This document shows, piece by piece, positions 1 to 10,621 of a stretch of DNA of 64,000 bases. The translations under genes and the position numbers were made by a program. The stretch comes from Pseudomonas putida (GTDB taxonomy: Bacteria; Pseudomonadota; Gammaproteobacteria; Pseudomonadales; Pseudomonadaceae), in assembly GCF_003228315.1 (NCBI RefSeq), contig NZ_CP029693.1, positions 3,581,001-3,645,000 of the forward strand, written 5' to 3'. The notes beneath the pieces are model-generated. The model made no database searches. It was not told the origin of the DNA and saw nothing but the letters and a program-made list of their open reading frames with translations. The first letter of the stretch is position 1. Every line of letters starts with the position of its first letter.

Positions 1-1
1 G

Positions 2-3000
2 CAGATGCTCAAGACCACCCGCACGGTGATCGTCGACGAAATTCATGCCATCGCCGCCAGCAAACGCGGCAGCCACCTGGCCCTGAGCCTGGAACGCCTG
101 CAGGCCCTTTGCGCCGAACCGCTGGTACGCATCGGCCTGTCGGCAACGCAAAAACCCATCGAAGCGGTCTCGCGCTTTCTGGTCGGGCGTGATCGTGACT
201 GCGAGATCATCGACATCGGCCATGCCCGGCCACGGGATCTGGACATTGAAGTACCTCCCGTGCCGTTGTCGGCGGTGATGGCCAACGACGTCTGGGAACT
301 GGTCTACGACCGACTCGCCGCCCTCGCCCGCGAGCACCGCACCACGCTGATCTTCGTCAACACCCGACGCCTGGCCGAGCGCCTGAGCCGTCACCTGAGC
401 GAACGCCTGGGCAAGGACGCCGTGGCCGCTCACCACGGCAGCCTGGCCAAGGAGTTTCGCCTAGACGCCGAGCAGCGGCTCAAGCGCGGCGAGTTGCAAG
501 TGCTGATCGCCACGGCCTCGCTGGAGCTGGGCATCGACATCGGCGACGTCGACCTGGTGTGCCAGATCGCCTCGCCGCGCTCGATTGCCGGTTTTCTGCA
601 AAGGGTGGGTCGCTCCGGGCACCAGGTCGGCGGCACGCCCAAGGGCCGACTGTTCGCCACCACCCGTGACGATCTGATCGAATGCGCGGCGCTGCTCGAT
701 TGCGTACGTCGGGGTGAGCTGGACACCTTGCTGATCCCCGAGTCGCCACTGAATGTGCTGGCTCAGCAGATCATCGCCGAGGTGAGTTGCCAGGAATGGA
801 CGGAGCAAGGGCTGCTGGAGATGCTGCGCCGGGCGTCGCCCTACGCCACCCTCGACGACAAACACTATCAGGCACTGCTGCACATGCTTGCCGAGGGTTA
901 CAACGGCCGTCAGGGCATGCGCAGTGCCTACCTGCATCGCGATGCCGTCAACCGCACCCTGCGCGGTCGCCGAGGCGCCAAACTGACGGCCGTAACCAGT
1001 GGTGGGACCATTCCGGACAACGCCGACTACAGCGTGCTGCTCGAACCCCAGGGGCTGAACATTGGCAGCGTCAACGAAGACTTTGCCGTGGAAAGCATCG
1101 CCGGCGACGTGTTCCAACTGGGCAATACCTCGTATCGCATCCTGCGGGTCGAAACCGGCAAGGTCCGGGTCGAGGACGCCCAGGGGCAGCCACCGACGAT
1201 TCCGTTCTGGCTCGGTGAAGCGCCGGGACGCAGCGCGGAACTGTCATTCGCCGTCGCCCGCCTGCAGGCGCAACTCGATAATCTGCTGGCCGACACGCCG
1301 GGCAATCTGCAACCCGCGCTCGACTGGCTGACCGGCACACTGGGCCTGAACATTGCCAGCGCCGAACAACTGGTGGAATACCTGGCCCGCGCGCGTCAGG
1401 CCCTCGGCGCCCTGCCGTCCCAGGACACCTTGCTCATGGAGCGGTTTTTCGACGAGTCCGGCGGCACCCAACTGATCATCCATACGCCGTTCGGCAGTCG
1501 CATCAACCGTGCCTGGGGCCTGGCCCTGCGCAAGCGCTTTTGCCGCACCTTCAACTTCGAACTGCAGGCCGCCGCCAGCGAAGACGCGATTGTGCTGTCG
1601 CTGTCCACCAGTCACAGCTTCGAGCTGGATGACGTCTGGCGCTATCTGCACAGCAACAGTGCCGAGCACATCCTGATACAGGCTGTGCTCGATGCACCGC
1701 TGTTCGGCGTGCGCTGGCGCTGGAATGCCGGGGTCGCGCTGGCCCTGCCGCGCTATTCAGGTGGGCGCAAGGTTCCGCCGCAGATCCAGCGCATGAAAAG
1801 CGAAGACCTGATCGCCAGCGTGTTTCCCGACCAAATCGCCTGCCTGGAAAACCTCGCCGGCGAACGCGAGATTCCCGACCATCCGCTGGTGGAGCAGACC
1901 CTCGACGACTGCCTGCACGAAGCCATGGACACCGAGGGCTGGCTGGCCTTGTTACGGCGAATGGAACGGGGGGAAGTACGCCTGATCAGTCGCGATCTGC
2001 CGGCGCCCTCGCCGCTGGCGGCGGAAATTCTCAGCGCCCGCCCCTACACCTTTCTCGACGATGCGCCGCTGGAAGAGCGCCGCACCCAAGCCGTGCTCAA
2101 CCGCCGCTGGAGCGACCCGCAATCCACCGACGACCTCGGTGCGCTGGACCTGGATGCCATCGCCGCCGTGGCTGAGGAAGCCTGGCCTGCGCCCAACGGG
2201 GTCGATGAAATGCACGAGGCGCTGATGAGCCTGGCGTGCATCACCGATGCGGAAGCACTGGCCAATCCGAACTGGCTCGATTGGTTGAATGTCCTCGCGG
2301 CCAGCGGCCGTGCCTGTCGTCTTGACCAATCGTTGTGGCTGGCCCGGGAACGCTTGAGCTGCCTGAAAGCGATTTATCCACAGGCCGTTGTGTGGCCAGC
2401 CGTGGAAGCCTTGCCCGGATTCGATGAACCCTGGGAAAGGGACGACGCCGTGCTGGAAGTGATCCGCGCACGCCTGGGCGCCTTTGCGCCACTGTCGCTC
2501 CCGGCGATTGCCGAACCGCTGGGCTTGCCACCGGCGCACGTCACCCAGGCGCTGGCGCAACTGGAACGCGAGGGTTACGTGTTGCGTGGCCGTTTCATTC
2601 CAGGCATCGAAGCGGAGCAATGGTGCGAGCGGCATTTGCTGGCGCGGATTCATCGTTACACGGTCAAGCGTCTGCGCCGGGAAATCGAGCCCGTGGCGTT
2701 GCAGGACTTCATGCGTTTCCTCTTCGACTGGCAACATCTGTCCAGCGCCAGCCAGGGCCAGGGCAGCGCGGTGTTGCCGTCGATCGTCGCGCAGTTCGAG
2801 GGCTACCCCGCCGCCGCGTCAGCCTGGGACAGCGACATTCTGCCGGCGCGCATCAAGGACTATTCGGCGAGTTGGCTGGATGAGCTGTGCCGCAGCGGCA
2901 AGCTGGTCTGGACCCGACTCACCGCGCGCAACAAGAGCGCCAGCAGCGCCTTGCGCAATACGCCCATTCTGCTGTTGCCGCGCAACCGGGTCGGGCTGTG

Positions 3001-3811
3001 GAGCGATTTGACTGAACAGACGCCAGTCAGCGAACTGTCGCCGAAGACGCAAAAAGTCTACGAAGCGCTGCGCCAGCACGGTGCGCTGTTTTTCGATGAG
3101 CTGACCCATGAAGCCCATGTGCTGCGTACCGAACTGGAAATCGCCTTGCAGGAACTGGTGGGCGCCGGGCTGGTGAATGCCGACAGCTTCGCCGGGTTGC
3201 GGGCGCTGATCACCCCAGCGAGCAAGCGACAGAATCGCGGTAGCCGTCACGGGCGCGGCGCATTTATCGGCGGCATGGACGATGCCGGGCGCTGGGCGTT
3301 GCTGCGACGCGGATCACCTGCCCCCGTGGTGGATAACGCGCGCCCGGCGCCCACACCCACCGAGACCCTGGAACATATCGCCATGACCTTGCTGCGCCGC
3401 TATGGCGTGGTGTTCTGGCGCCTGCTGGAGCGTGAGGCGGACTGGCTGCCGAGCTGGCGCGAATTGCTGCGCACGTTCCATCGACTGGAGGCCCGGGGCG
3501 AGATTCGCGGCGGGCGGTTTGTCAGCGGCCTGGCGGGTGAGCAATTCGCCCTGCCCGAGGCTATCCCGCTGTTGCGCGAAGTACGCCGCCGGCCCCATGA
3601 CGGCAGTTTGATCGCCGTGTGCGGGGTCGATCCGCTGAACCTGGCGGGCACCTTGTTGCCGGGTGCGAAAGTGCCGGCGCTGGCGAGTAATCGGTTGGTG
3701 TATCGCGATGGGGGGCCGGTGGCGGCGGAGATTGCCGGCAAGCCGTTGTTCTGGGTGGAGTTGGATCAGCAGGTGATGGCTGAGGTGCGTAGCAAGCTGA
3801 TCCGGCATTGA
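2..3811 (+). CDS. lhr: Lhr-family ATP-dependent helicase (5' end missing)
   Basis: Large superfamily 2 helicase acting on DNA or RNA-DNA hybrids, linked to DNA repair in the Lhr family. The reading frame is open to the left edge, and the first visible residues already lie in motif II (DEIH, residues 12-15 of the visible part). Walker A and the true start are therefore outside the window, and the ATG at position 5 is internal. Further motifs visible: motif III SATQ, motif IV region TLIFVNTRR, motif V (ATASLELGIDIG) and motif VI QRVGRSGH. About 1,000 residues follow, matching the long Lhr winged-helix and C-terminal domains; the visible 1,269 residues fit a protein of roughly 1,430-1,500. It ends in TGA just before a REP pair. 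It is not the short ligase-associated helicase, because the long C-terminal part is present. Confidence 0.93.
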   Translation, partial: QMLKTTRTVIVDEIHAIAASKRGSHLALSLERLQALCAEPLVRIGLSATQKPIEAVSRFLVGRDRDCEIIDIGHARPRDLDIEVPPVPLSAVMANDVWELVYDRLAALAREHRTTLIFVNTRRLAERLSRHLSERLGKDAVAAHHGSLAKEFRLDAEQRLKRGELQVLIATASLELGIDIGDVDLVCQIASPRSIAGFLQRVGRSGHQVGGTPKGRLFATTRDDLIECAALLDCVRRGELDTLLIPESPLNVLAQQIIAEVSCQEWTEQGLLEMLRRASPYATLDDKHYQALLHMLAEGYNGRQGMRSAYLHRDAVNRTLRGRRGAKLTAVTSGGTIPDNADYSVLLEPQGLNIGSVNEDFAVESIAGDVFQLGNTSYRILRVETGKVRVEDAQGQPPTIPFWLGEAPGRSAELSFAVARLQAQLDNLLADTPGNLQPALDWLTGTLGLNIASAEQLVEYLARARQALGALPSQDTLLMERFFDESGGTQLIIHTPFGSRINRAWGLALRKRFCRTFNFELQAAASEDAIVLSLSTSHSFELDDVWRYLHSNSAEHILIQAVLDAPLFGVRWRWNAGVALALPRYSGGRKVPPQIQRMKSEDLIASVFPDQIACLENLAGEREIPDHPLVEQTLDDCLHEAMDTEGWLALLRRMERGEVRLISRDLPAPSPLAAEILSARPYTFLDDAPLEERRTQAVLNRRWSDPQSTDDLGALDLDAIAAVAEEAWPAPNGVDEMHEALMSLACITDAEALANPNWLDWLNVLAASGRACRLDQSLWLARERLSCLKAIYPQAVVWPAVEALPGFDEPWERDDAVLEVIRARLGAFAPLSLPAIAEPLGLPPAHVTQALAQLEREGYVLRGRFIPGIEAEQWCERHLLARIHRYTVKRLRREIEPVALQDFMRFLFDWQHLSSASQGQGSAVLPSIVAQFEGYPAAASAWDSDILPARIKDYSASWLDELCRSGKLVWTRLTARNKSASSALRNTPILLLPRNRVGLWSDLTEQTPVSELSPKTQKVYEALRQHGALFFDELTHEAHVLRTELEIALQELVGAGLVNADSFAGLRALITPASKRQNRGSRHGRGAFIGGMDDAGRWALLRRGSPAPVVDNARPAPTPTETLEHIAMTLLRRYGVVFWRLLEREADWLPSWRELLRTFHRLEARGEIRGGRFVSGLAGEQFALPEAIPLLREVRRRPHDGSLIAVCGVDPLNLAGTLLPGAKVPALASNRLVYRDGGPVAAEIAGKPLFWVELDQQVMAEVRSKLIRH

Positions 3812-3830
3812 TGTTGACCGGACCGACCCC

Positions 3831-3901
3831 ATCGCGAGCAGGCTCGCTCCTACAATGGAATGTGTACACCGCTCCCCTGTAGGAGCGAGCCTGCTCGCGA
3901 T
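3831..3901. repeat. REP pair (REPIN), class A
   Basis: Two inverted copies of a palindromic unit (core GCGAGCAGGCTCGCTCCTAC) at 3831-3853 and 3879-3901 flank a short loop, forming a REP doublet. It sits between the convergent ends of lhr and the MscS-type channel. The same unit recurs at 7421-7511 and 13739-13828. It may also act as a bidirectional transcription end, because no other terminator is seen here. Confidence 0.9.
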
Positions 3902-3922
3902 GAGGCCAGCCCAGGCAACAAA

Positions 3923-6043
3923 TTACTGAGGCCGCAACCGATCCGGCATCAACACCGCCGAATGCTCCACCTCTACCCCGTCCTCCATCACCGGCTCCGC
4001 CTGCCTGGGCATCAAAACCTGCTGTGGATAAGTCTGCGCGAAATGCACCCACGGGCTGTTATCCACAAGCTTTTTCAAACGCTGATTGAACGCCCGGCTC
4101 ACCGCATATTGCCCACCCGATACCGTGCGGAACTGCGCCGTCAGCACCACGCCATTAAGGTCCATCTTGTCCACGCCGAACACATCCAGTGGCCCTTGCA
4201 GGTTGTACTTGAGGAACGGATCGCTGCTGATCGAATGCCCGGCCTCGCGGATCAGTTCGATGGCCTTGTCGACATCGGTGTCGTAGGTGAACTGCACCGA
4301 AAAGAACGCATAGGCAAATTGCCGGGACTGGTTGGTCACCGCCTTGATCTGACCGAACGGCACCGAGTGCACGAACCCCTTGCCGTCGCGCAGGCGCAGG
4401 GTGCGGATGGTCAGGCCTTCGACGGTGCCGGCGTGCCCGGAGTCGAGCACCACCCAGTCGCCGATGGACAGGGTGTCTTCGATGATGATGAACAGGCCGG
4501 TGATCACGTCCTGCACCAGTTGCTGTGAACCGAAACCGATTGCCAGCCCAATCACTCCGGCACCGGCCAGGAACGGTGCGACATTGATCCCCAGGTTGGC
4601 CATGGTGGTGATGGCGCAGATCACCACCAGAATGATTTTGATCGCGTTGCGCAACAGCGGCAGGATGGTTTTGACCCGGGTGCTGGGCTGGCGCGCCGAG
4701 CGCTTGTTGACCGGCGGTTTCAGGGCTTCCTGGATCGCGGTGTCGAGCACCACCCAGACCATCCAGGTCGCCAGGAAAATCAGGCCGATATGGCTCAGTG
4801 AATCGCTGATCGCCCGGCCGACCGAGTTGGTCACTGCAAACTCGAACAACGACACGCCCCAGATGCGCCCGAGGATGTCGATGAACACAATGGCCATGGC
4901 GATGCGCAGCAAGGCATGGGACAGGTTCAGGAAGCGTTCCTTATAGGCACTGCTGCGCCGCACTTCTGCTTCGTTGCGCGACTTGAACAGGTGATGCAGC
5001 GTGGTGCTCAGGAACACTGTGGCAATCAACAAAATCGTGGTGAACAGCGCACTGCGCAGCACCTGCTGGTTGTCATCGCTGACGCTGATCAGGTTGATCA
5101 CCGAGACCAGCACCATCAACAGGATCGGCCAATACCAGAGCCCGGAAAAAATCCGCAGGGTTTCGCGCAACGCTGGCTGCGATCGGCGCTGAGCCAGCGG
5201 TAAGATCCGGATCACCTGGCCCACGGGCCGGCGCATGCGAAACACCAGCAGCCCGAAGGAAATCGTTGCCGCCAGACCGGTGAACACCGCAATGCTGCTG
5301 GTGAGATTGCTACCCAGTTGGTGCGCGATCTGCGGGCTGGTCAGGGCATCGCTCAGGGCCACCAGAAAGCCAATGACGAACAGCGGTCGCGGGCTGTCCT
5401 GGCGAATGATCCGCACCGCCCTGCGCTTGTGACCGGCGTTGAACAGCACCACCAGCGACATCACCAGTGACGCGGCGAACAATCCGCTGCTGGTGGCATA
5501 GGCCAGGCACAGCGCCAGCGCCCGCCCTGCCGACATGGGTAACAGGTGACTGGCATACAGGGTCAGCGGCAGGCTGACCACCGCCGGAATGCTGTAGGGC
5601 AATACATAGCCCAGCAATGCCTGGCCGCGCTCGCGACTGAGCAGCAGGCGATGCCGGCACAGGCGTTCGGCCAAAGATTTGCCGAACATCCAGAGCAGGC
5701 CGAAGACGCCCGCCCACACCGCGGTCAGCAGCAGGAAATCCCCGGACACGCTCCAGGCCGAACGGGCTGAGGGTCGATTGACCAGTTGATCGACTTCATC
5801 GGCCGCGCGATCGGCACGCAAGCGCCAGGCGTCGACCAGGTTTTCGTTGAGATCGAGTTTGTCCTGCACCTCATCGAGGCTCGAACTGATGGCGCCCAGC
5901 AATCCGCCTTCCACCAGCGGCTGCGGGTGCGCCGGCGGTGTCGCGGCGGCGGCCGGTACGCCCGGAATCGTCGCGGCCTCCAGTTCCTCGCTGCCCAGAA
6001 ACAGCAGCGCCCCCAGCAATATCGCGGTCTTGAACTTGATCAA
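3923..6043 (-). CDS. MscS-family mechanosensitive channel (YbiO-like, large)
   Basis: Inner-membrane channel predicted to open under membrane tension during osmotic downshock. It has 706 residues. An N-terminal hydrophobic segment (about residues 6-24) looks like a signal peptide and is followed by an Ala/Pro-rich linker and a short charged helix. About ten further membrane segments follow. The last contains the pore helix pattern of MscS (AGAGVIGLAIGFGSQQLVQD, about residues 497-516), followed by the beta domain (GDWVVLDSGHAGTVEGLTIR) and the C-terminal cage. The length and extra membrane helices resemble E. coli YbiO rather than small MscS. The start is TTG (6041-6043), chosen because AGGGAG lies 8 bases upstream; no ATG fits as well. 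It is convergent with lhr and divergent from the MFS gene. Confidence 0.9.
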   Translation of the reverse strand: MIKFKTAILLGALLFLGSEELEAATIPGVPAAAATPPAHPQPLVEGGLLGAISSSLDEVQDKLDLNENLVDAWRLRADRAADEVDQLVNRPSARSAWSVSGDFLLLTAVWAGVFGLLWMFGKSLAERLCRHRLLLSRERGQALLGYVLPYSIPAVVSLPLTLYASHLLPMSAGRALALCLAYATSSGLFAASLVMSLVVLFNAGHKRRAVRIIRQDSPRPLFVIGFLVALSDALTSPQIAHQLGSNLTSSIAVFTGLAATISFGLLVFRMRRPVGQVIRILPLAQRRSQPALRETLRIFSGLWYWPILLMVLVSVINLISVSDDNQQVLRSALFTTILLIATVFLSTTLHHLFKSRNEAEVRRSSAYKERFLNLSHALLRIAMAIVFIDILGRIWGVSLFEFAVTNSVGRAISDSLSHIGLIFLATWMVWVVLDTAIQEALKPPVNKRSARQPSTRVKTILPLLRNAIKIILVVICAITTMANLGINVAPFLAGAGVIGLAIGFGSQQLVQDVITGLFIIIEDTLSIGDWVVLDSGHAGTVEGLTIRTLRLRDGKGFVHSVPFGQIKAVTNQSRQFAYAFFSVQFTYDTDVDKAIELIREAGHSISSDPFLKYNLQGPLDVFGVDKMDLNGVVLTAQFRTVSGGQYAVSRAFNQRLKKLVDNSPWVHFAQTYPQQVLMPRQAEPVMEDGVEVEHSAVLMPDRLRPQ

Positions 6044-6209
6044 AGCACGCGCTCCCTATGGATGAGCCTGTAAGGAACTGATCGGGAAATGGCCGGCAAG
6101 TTCGATCCTTGCGTTCCAGGCAAATATCAAATGCCTGTCCCTGTATTTTTCGGCACAACCCAAACCCTGACACTGCGCTCCATCGAATCAACCCACCGGA
6201 GTTGCAGCC

Positions 6210-7412
6210 ATGCCCATTGCCTTGCTCGCGCTGACCCTCAGCGCCTTTGCCATCGGGACGACCGAGTTCGTCATCGTTGGCCTGTTACCCACCATCGGTG
6301 CCGACCTCGGGGTCAGTCTGCCGTCCGCCGGCCTGTTGGTCAGCCTGTATGCCTTGGGTGTCGCCGTCGGCGCACCGGTGCTGACCGCCCTGACCGGCAA
6401 GGTCCCGCGCAAACTGCTGTTGTTATCGCTGATGGTGCTGTTCACCCTCGGCAACCTGCTGGCCTGGAAAGCCCCCGGCTACGAGTCGCTGATCCTGGCG
6501 CGCATCGTGACCGGCCTGGCCCACGGCGTGTTTTTCTCGATCGGTTCGACCATCGCCACCAGTCTAGTGCCCAAGGAAAAAGCCGCCAGCGCGATCGCCA
6601 TCATGTTCACCGGCCTGACCGTGGCGCTGGTGACGGGCGTACCGCTGGGCACTTTCATCGGTCAGCACTTCGGCTGGCGTGAAACCTTCCTCGCCGTGTC
6701 GGCATTGGGCGTGATCGCCTTTGTCGGCAGCCTGCTCTTTGTGCCGAAAAACATCGCCCACAGCAAACCCGCGTCGCTGTTGCAGCAACTGCAGGTGCTC
6801 AAGCAACCCCGGCTGTTGCTGGTGTACGCCATGACCGCCATCGGTTACGGCGGCTCGTTCATCGCCTTCACCTTCCTGGCGCCGATCCTTCAGGACCTCT
6901 CGGGCTTCAGCGCCGGCACGGTCAGCCTGGTGCTACTGGTGTATGGCGTCTCGGTCGCGGTGGGCAACATCTGGGGCGGCAAACTGGCTGACAAGCGCGG
7001 CCCGATCAGCGCCCTGAAAATCATCTTCGCCCTGCTCGCCGCCGTGCTGTTCGCACTGACCTTCACCGCCGGCAACCCGTGGCTGGCACTGGCCACCGTA
7101 CTGGTCTGGGGCGCCGTGGCGTTCGGCAACGTGCCGGGGCTGCAGGTGTATGTGGTGCGCCAGGCAGAGCATCACACCCCTCATGCGGTGGATGTAGCCT
7201 CGGGCCTGAACATTGCCGCGTTCAACCTCGGGATTGCCGGTGGTGCCTGGGGTGGTGGCTTGATCGTGGCGCACATGGGCTTGATCCATACCGCGTGGAT
7301 CGGTGGGCTGGTGGTGTTGGTGGCGCTGGCGTTGACGGCGTGGAGTGGGCGGTTGGATCGGTTGGGGCCGGTGTATGCCGAATCCTCGACTCGCGTAGTC
7401 GCCAGTCACTGA
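6210..7412 (+). CDS. MFS transporter, DHA1 / AraJ-like exporter
   Basis: Proton-driven inner-membrane exporter of unknown substrate. It has 400 residues with about 12 hydrophobic segments. The first helix (ALTLSAFAIGTTEFVIVGLL) and the motif A-like loop after helix 2 (LTGKVPRKLLL) are typical of the AraJ/YdhP branch of the drug-proton antiporter-1 family. The ATG has GGAG 8 bases upstream. The gene is followed directly by a REPIN, so it is probably monocistronic. The family is clear; the substrate cannot be read from sequence. Confidence 0.9.
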   Translation: MPIALLALTLSAFAIGTTEFVIVGLLPTIGADLGVSLPSAGLLVSLYALGVAVGAPVLTALTGKVPRKLLLLSLMVLFTLGNLLAWKAPGYESLILARIVTGLAHGVFFSIGSTIATSLVPKEKAASAIAIMFTGLTVALVTGVPLGTFIGQHFGWRETFLAVSALGVIAFVGSLLFVPKNIAHSKPASLLQQLQVLKQPRLLLVYAMTAIGYGGSFIAFTFLAPILQDLSGFSAGTVSLVLLVYGVSVAVGNIWGGKLADKRGPISALKIIFALLAAVLFALTFTAGNPWLALATVLVWGAVAFGNVPGLQVYVVRQAEHHTPHAVDVASGLNIAAFNLGIAGGAWGGGLIVAHMGLIHTAWIGGLVVLVALALTAWSGRLDRLGPVYAESSTRVVASH

Positions 7413-7420
7413 TACCCCCA

Positions 7421-7511
7421 CTGTAGGAGCGAGCCTGCTCGCGAAGACGGCTGCACATTCAACATTGATGTGACTGAAACTCCGCTTTCGCGAGCAGGCT
7501 CGCTCCTACAG
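7421..7511. repeat. REP pair (REPIN), class A
   Basis: Inverted REP copies at 7421-7444 and 7488-7511, matching the unit at 3831-3901 with the outer and inner orientation reversed, separated by about 43 bases of unrelated sequence. It lies between the MFS gene and the DUF72 operon. Confidence 0.9.
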
Positions 7512-7611
7512 GGGATTTGTGCTTTCAGGTTTTACCGTCCGTAGCCCCGCCGAAACTTTCGTCGCCACCCCACAGTCAGCAAAAGAATGGGGCACTCGGA
7601 CGGGAGGCGAC

Positions 7612-8538
7612 ATGGCGGCGATTCATATCGGTATTTCAGGTTGGCGCTACACGCCCTGGCGGGGGAATTTCTACCCAAAGGGGTTGCCCCAGAGACGCGA
7701 GTTGCAGTTCGCGTCGCGGGCCGTCAACAGCATCGAAATCAACGGATCGTTCTACGCCCTGCAACGCCCGGCACGCTACGCCCAGTGGTACGCCGAAACC
7801 CCGAAACACTTCGTCTTCAGCGTCAAGGCTCCGCGCTTCATCACCCACGTCAAACGTCTGCGCGATGTCCATAAACCCCTGGCGAATTTCTTTGCCTCCG
7901 GGCTCCTGGAGCTTCGGGAAAAGCTCGGCCCGATCCTCTGGCAATTCCCGCCCAACTTCAAATTCGACGCCGAACTGTTCGAGTCTTTCCTTGAACAATT
8001 GCCCGACGATACTGAGCAAGCCGCCGCCCTCGCCCGTCAGCACGACTCACACCTGCACGGCCCTGCCAGCCTGCGCGCGTACAAGAAAAAACCCGTGCGC
8101 CACGCCGTGGAAATCCGCCACGACAGCTTCATCGATCCGGCGTTTGTCCGCCTGCTCAAACGCTACAACACCGCACTGGTGATCGCCGACACCGCAGGGA
8201 AATGGCCGTATCGCGAAGACATCACCGCCGACTTCGTCTACCTGCGCCTGCACGGCGCCGAAGAACTCTACGCCAGCGGTTACACCACCCAGGCCCTGCG
8301 GCACTGGGCCGAGCGGATCGAGGCCTGGCACGAGGGACGGCAACCCGGTGATCCGCACCTGATCGCACCCCGGCAGAAAGCCCGTGTGCGTAAATCCCGC
8401 GAAGTGTTCTGCTATTTCGATAACGACGTGAAAGTTCGTGCGCCCTTCGATGCACGTCGCCTGCTGGAGCGTTTCAATCTGCACCGCCATCTGGCGACCG
8501 CCCCCGGAGAGCCCGTCGCCGAAGGAGTGCTGCCATGA
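7612..8538 (+). CDS. DUF72 (YecE-like) family protein
   Basis: TIM-barrel-like DUF72 protein of unknown biochemical role, 308 residues. The family opening [10 protein letters not shown] is at residues 4-13, followed by [31 protein letters not shown] and [17 protein letters not shown], all characteristic blocks. The frame is open 31 codons further upstream, but the ATG at 7612 is chosen because GGGAGG lies 4 bases before it and the family begins at this point. The stop overlaps the next start (ATGA at 8535-8538), so it is the first gene of an operon with the YbhP-like, ClsB and YbhN-like genes. In E. coli the DUF72 gene yecE is not beside ybhPON, so the linkage here is informative. Confidence 0.92.
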   Translation: MAAIHIGISGWRYTPWRGNFYPKGLPQRRELQFASRAVNSIEINGSFYALQRPARYAQWYAETPKHFVFSVKAPRFITHVKRLRDVHKPLANFFASGLLELREKLGPILWQFPPNFKFDAELFESFLEQLPDDTEQAAALARQHDSHLHGPASLRAYKKKPVRHAVEIRHDSFIDPAFVRLLKRYNTALVIADTAGKWPYREDITADFVYLRLHGAEELYASGYTTQALRHWAERIEAWHEGRQPGDPHLIAPRQKARVRKSREVFCYFDNDVKVRAPFDARRLLERFNLHRHLATAPGEPVAEGVLP

Positions 8539-9332
8539 GCATTCGCGAACCGGTCGGCGTCACCGACGAGCAAGCGACCATTGCAACCACGGTGCATCGC
8601 TTCACGGTGCTGACGGTCAATACCCACAAGGGTTTCACCGCGCTCAACCGGCGCTTCATCCTGCCGGAACTGCGCGAGGCGGTGCGCAGTGTCTCGGCCG
8701 ATGTGGTGTTTTTGCAGGAAGTCCACGGTACCCACGAACAGCACCCCAAGCGTTACGACAATTGGCCGGCAATGCCGCAATACGAATTCCTCGCCGACAC
8801 CCTGTGGCCGCAGTTCGCCTATGGGCGCAACGCGGTTTATCCGGCCGGCGATCACGGCAACGCGCTGCTGTCGAAATTCCAGATCGTGCGTCACGACAAC
8901 CTCGATGTGTCCATCAGCGGCCATGAAAACCGAGGCCTTTTGCACTGCGTGTTGCGCATGCCCGGCGATGGTCCGCAAGTGCACGCGATTTGTGTCCATC
9001 TGGGCCTGCGTGAAACCCATCGCACCGAACAACTGCGACTGCTCGCCCGCCGCCTGGAAGAGTTGCCGGACGATGTGCCGGTGATTGTCGCCGGGGACTT
9101 CAACGACTGGCGCCAGCGCGCCGACGCTCTGCTCAACCCCAGCGGTTTGCGCGAAGTATTCGCCGAACACCACGGCAAGCCGGCGCGCAGCTTTCCGGCT
9201 CGGCTGCCGGCGTTGCGCCTGGACCGCATCTACGTACGCAACCTCAAGGCCAGCCTGCCGCAGGTGCTGACGTCTCGCCCCTGGTCACACCTTTCAGACC
9301 ACGCCCCGCTGTCGGTGGAGATCGAACTATGA
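8535..9332 (+). CDS. Endonuclease/exonuclease/phosphatase family protein (YbhP-like)
   Basis: Metal-dependent phosphodiesterase fold, 265 residues. Visible catalytic signatures: TVNTHKGF near the N-terminus, the metal-binding Glu in [15 protein letters not shown] after VIVAGDF, and the C-terminal SDHAPL. The substrate is unknown. The family includes DNases and phospholipid phosphodiesterases, and its place directly upstream of cardiolipin synthase favours a role in lipid or envelope metabolism (inference). It overlaps its upstream neighbour by 4 bases and the clsB start by 4 bases (ATGA at 9329), indicating translational coupling. The same order ybhP-clsB(ybhO)-ybhN occurs in E. coli. Confidence 0.9.
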   Translation: MSIREPVGVTDEQATIATTVHRFTVLTVNTHKGFTALNRRFILPELREAVRSVSADVVFLQEVHGTHEQHPKRYDNWPAMPQYEFLADTLWPQFAYGRNAVYPAGDHGNALLSKFQIVRHDNLDVSISGHENRGLLHCVLRMPGDGPQVHAICVHLGLRETHRTEQLRLLARRLEELPDDVPVIVAGDFNDWRQRADALLNPSGLREVFAEHHGKPARSFPARLPALRLDRIYVRNLKASLPQVLTSRPWSHLSDHAPLSVEIEL

Positions 9333-10621
9333 GCAGCTCGCCGATGGAAAAAATCAACGTTGAACAGATTGCCGCACCGCCTATGGACGAACCCGCGGCG
9401 GTGGACGTCGAGTACCGCTGGCAAGGCAACAATCGCGTCGAACTGCTGGAAAACGGCGAAGCCTATTTCCCCAGGGTGTTCGAGGCGATGCGCCAGGCCA
9501 GGACCGAGATCCTGCTGGAAACCTTCATCGTGTTCGAGGACAAGGTCGGCGAAGAGCTGAAAACCGTGCTGATCGAAGCGGCGCAACGAGGCGTGCGCGT
9601 CACCGCCAGCTTCGACGGTTTCGGCTGCGGCGAGCTGAGCACCGGCTACCTCACCGCGCTCAGCGGCGCCGGCGTGCATTTGCAGATGTTCGACCCGGCA
9701 CCGAAGCGTCTGGGTGTGCGTACCAACTGGTTCCGCCGCCTGCATCGCAAGATCGTGGTGGTGGACGGGAGCATCGCTTTCGTCGGCGGGATCAACTTCT
9801 CCGGCGATCATCTGGCCGACTTCGGCCCCGAGGCCAAGCAGGACTATTCGGTGGAAATCCAGGGCCCGGCCGTCGCCGACATCCATCACTTCGCCCTGCT
9901 GCAATGCGGCCGTCCCGCACGTGCCAAATATTGGTGGCAGCGGCGACGCCAGCGGCGCTCGGAACTGGTGATCAATGATCATGACGGTCAGGTGCGGTTG
10001 GTCTATCGCGATAACAACGAGCACTCGACCGACATCGAAGAGATTTACCGCCAGGTCTTGCGCACGGCGCAACGGCGGGTGGTGATCGCCAACGCCTATT
10101 TCTTCCCCGGCTATCGACTGTTGCGCGAGATCCGTAACGCGGCCCGACGGGGCGTCGATGTGCGCCTGATCCTGCAAGGCCAGCCCGACATGCTGGTGGC
10201 CAAGCTGGCGGCGCGCATGACCTACGACTACCTGCTCAAGTCCGGGGTGAAGATCTACGAATATTGCGATCGCCCGCTGCACGGCAAGGTCGCGCTGGTG
10301 GACGAAGACTGGAGCACGGTGGGCTCGAGCAACCTCGATCCGTTGAGCCTGTCGATGAACCTTGAGGCCAACGTGCTGATCCGTGACCGCACGTTCAATC
10401 GTGAGCTGTTCGAGCGGCTGGAAGAACTCACCGACAACCACTGCAAGCTCATGTCGGTGGACAAGGCGCCGCGCGGGCGAGTCTGGCACATGACCGTGGG
10501 CTTTCTGGTGTTCCACTTCCTGCGCCACTTCCCGGCCTGGGCCGGCTGGCTGCCGGCCCATAAACCGCGCCTGAAAGCCTACGCCTCACCGACCGGGAGC
10601 GATCCGCATGAGCCGCACTGA
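9329..10621 (+). CDS. clsB: Cardiolipin synthase B (phospholipase D family)
   Basis: Membrane-associated enzyme that makes cardiolipin by phosphatidyl transfer. It has 430 residues and two phospholipase D HKD motifs: [20 protein letters not shown] in the first half and [20 protein letters not shown] in the second. It lacks the N-terminal membrane helices of ClsA, which together with its ybhP/ybhN neighbours identifies the ClsB type. The start is the ATG overlapping the upstream stop; an internal Met five codons later is an alternative. Its last 14 bases overlap the YbhN-like gene. Confidence 0.93.
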   Translation: MSSSPMEKINVEQIAAPPMDEPAAVDVEYRWQGNNRVELLENGEAYFPRVFEAMRQARTEILLETFIVFEDKVGEELKTVLIEAAQRGVRVTASFDGFGCGELSTGYLTALSGAGVHLQMFDPAPKRLGVRTNWFRRLHRKIVVVDGSIAFVGGINFSGDHLADFGPEAKQDYSVEIQGPAVADIHHFALLQCGRPARAKYWWQRRRQRRSELVINDHDGQVRLVYRDNNEHSTDIEEIYRQVLRTAQRRVVIANAYFFPGYRLLREIRNAARRGVDVRLILQGQPDMLVAKLAARMTYDYLLKSGVKIYEYCDRPLHGKVALVDEDWSTVGSSNLDPLSLSMNLEANVLIRDRTFNRELFERLEELTDNHCKLMSVDKAPRGRVWHMTVGFLVFHFLRHFPAWAGWLPAHKPRLKAYASPTGSDPHEPH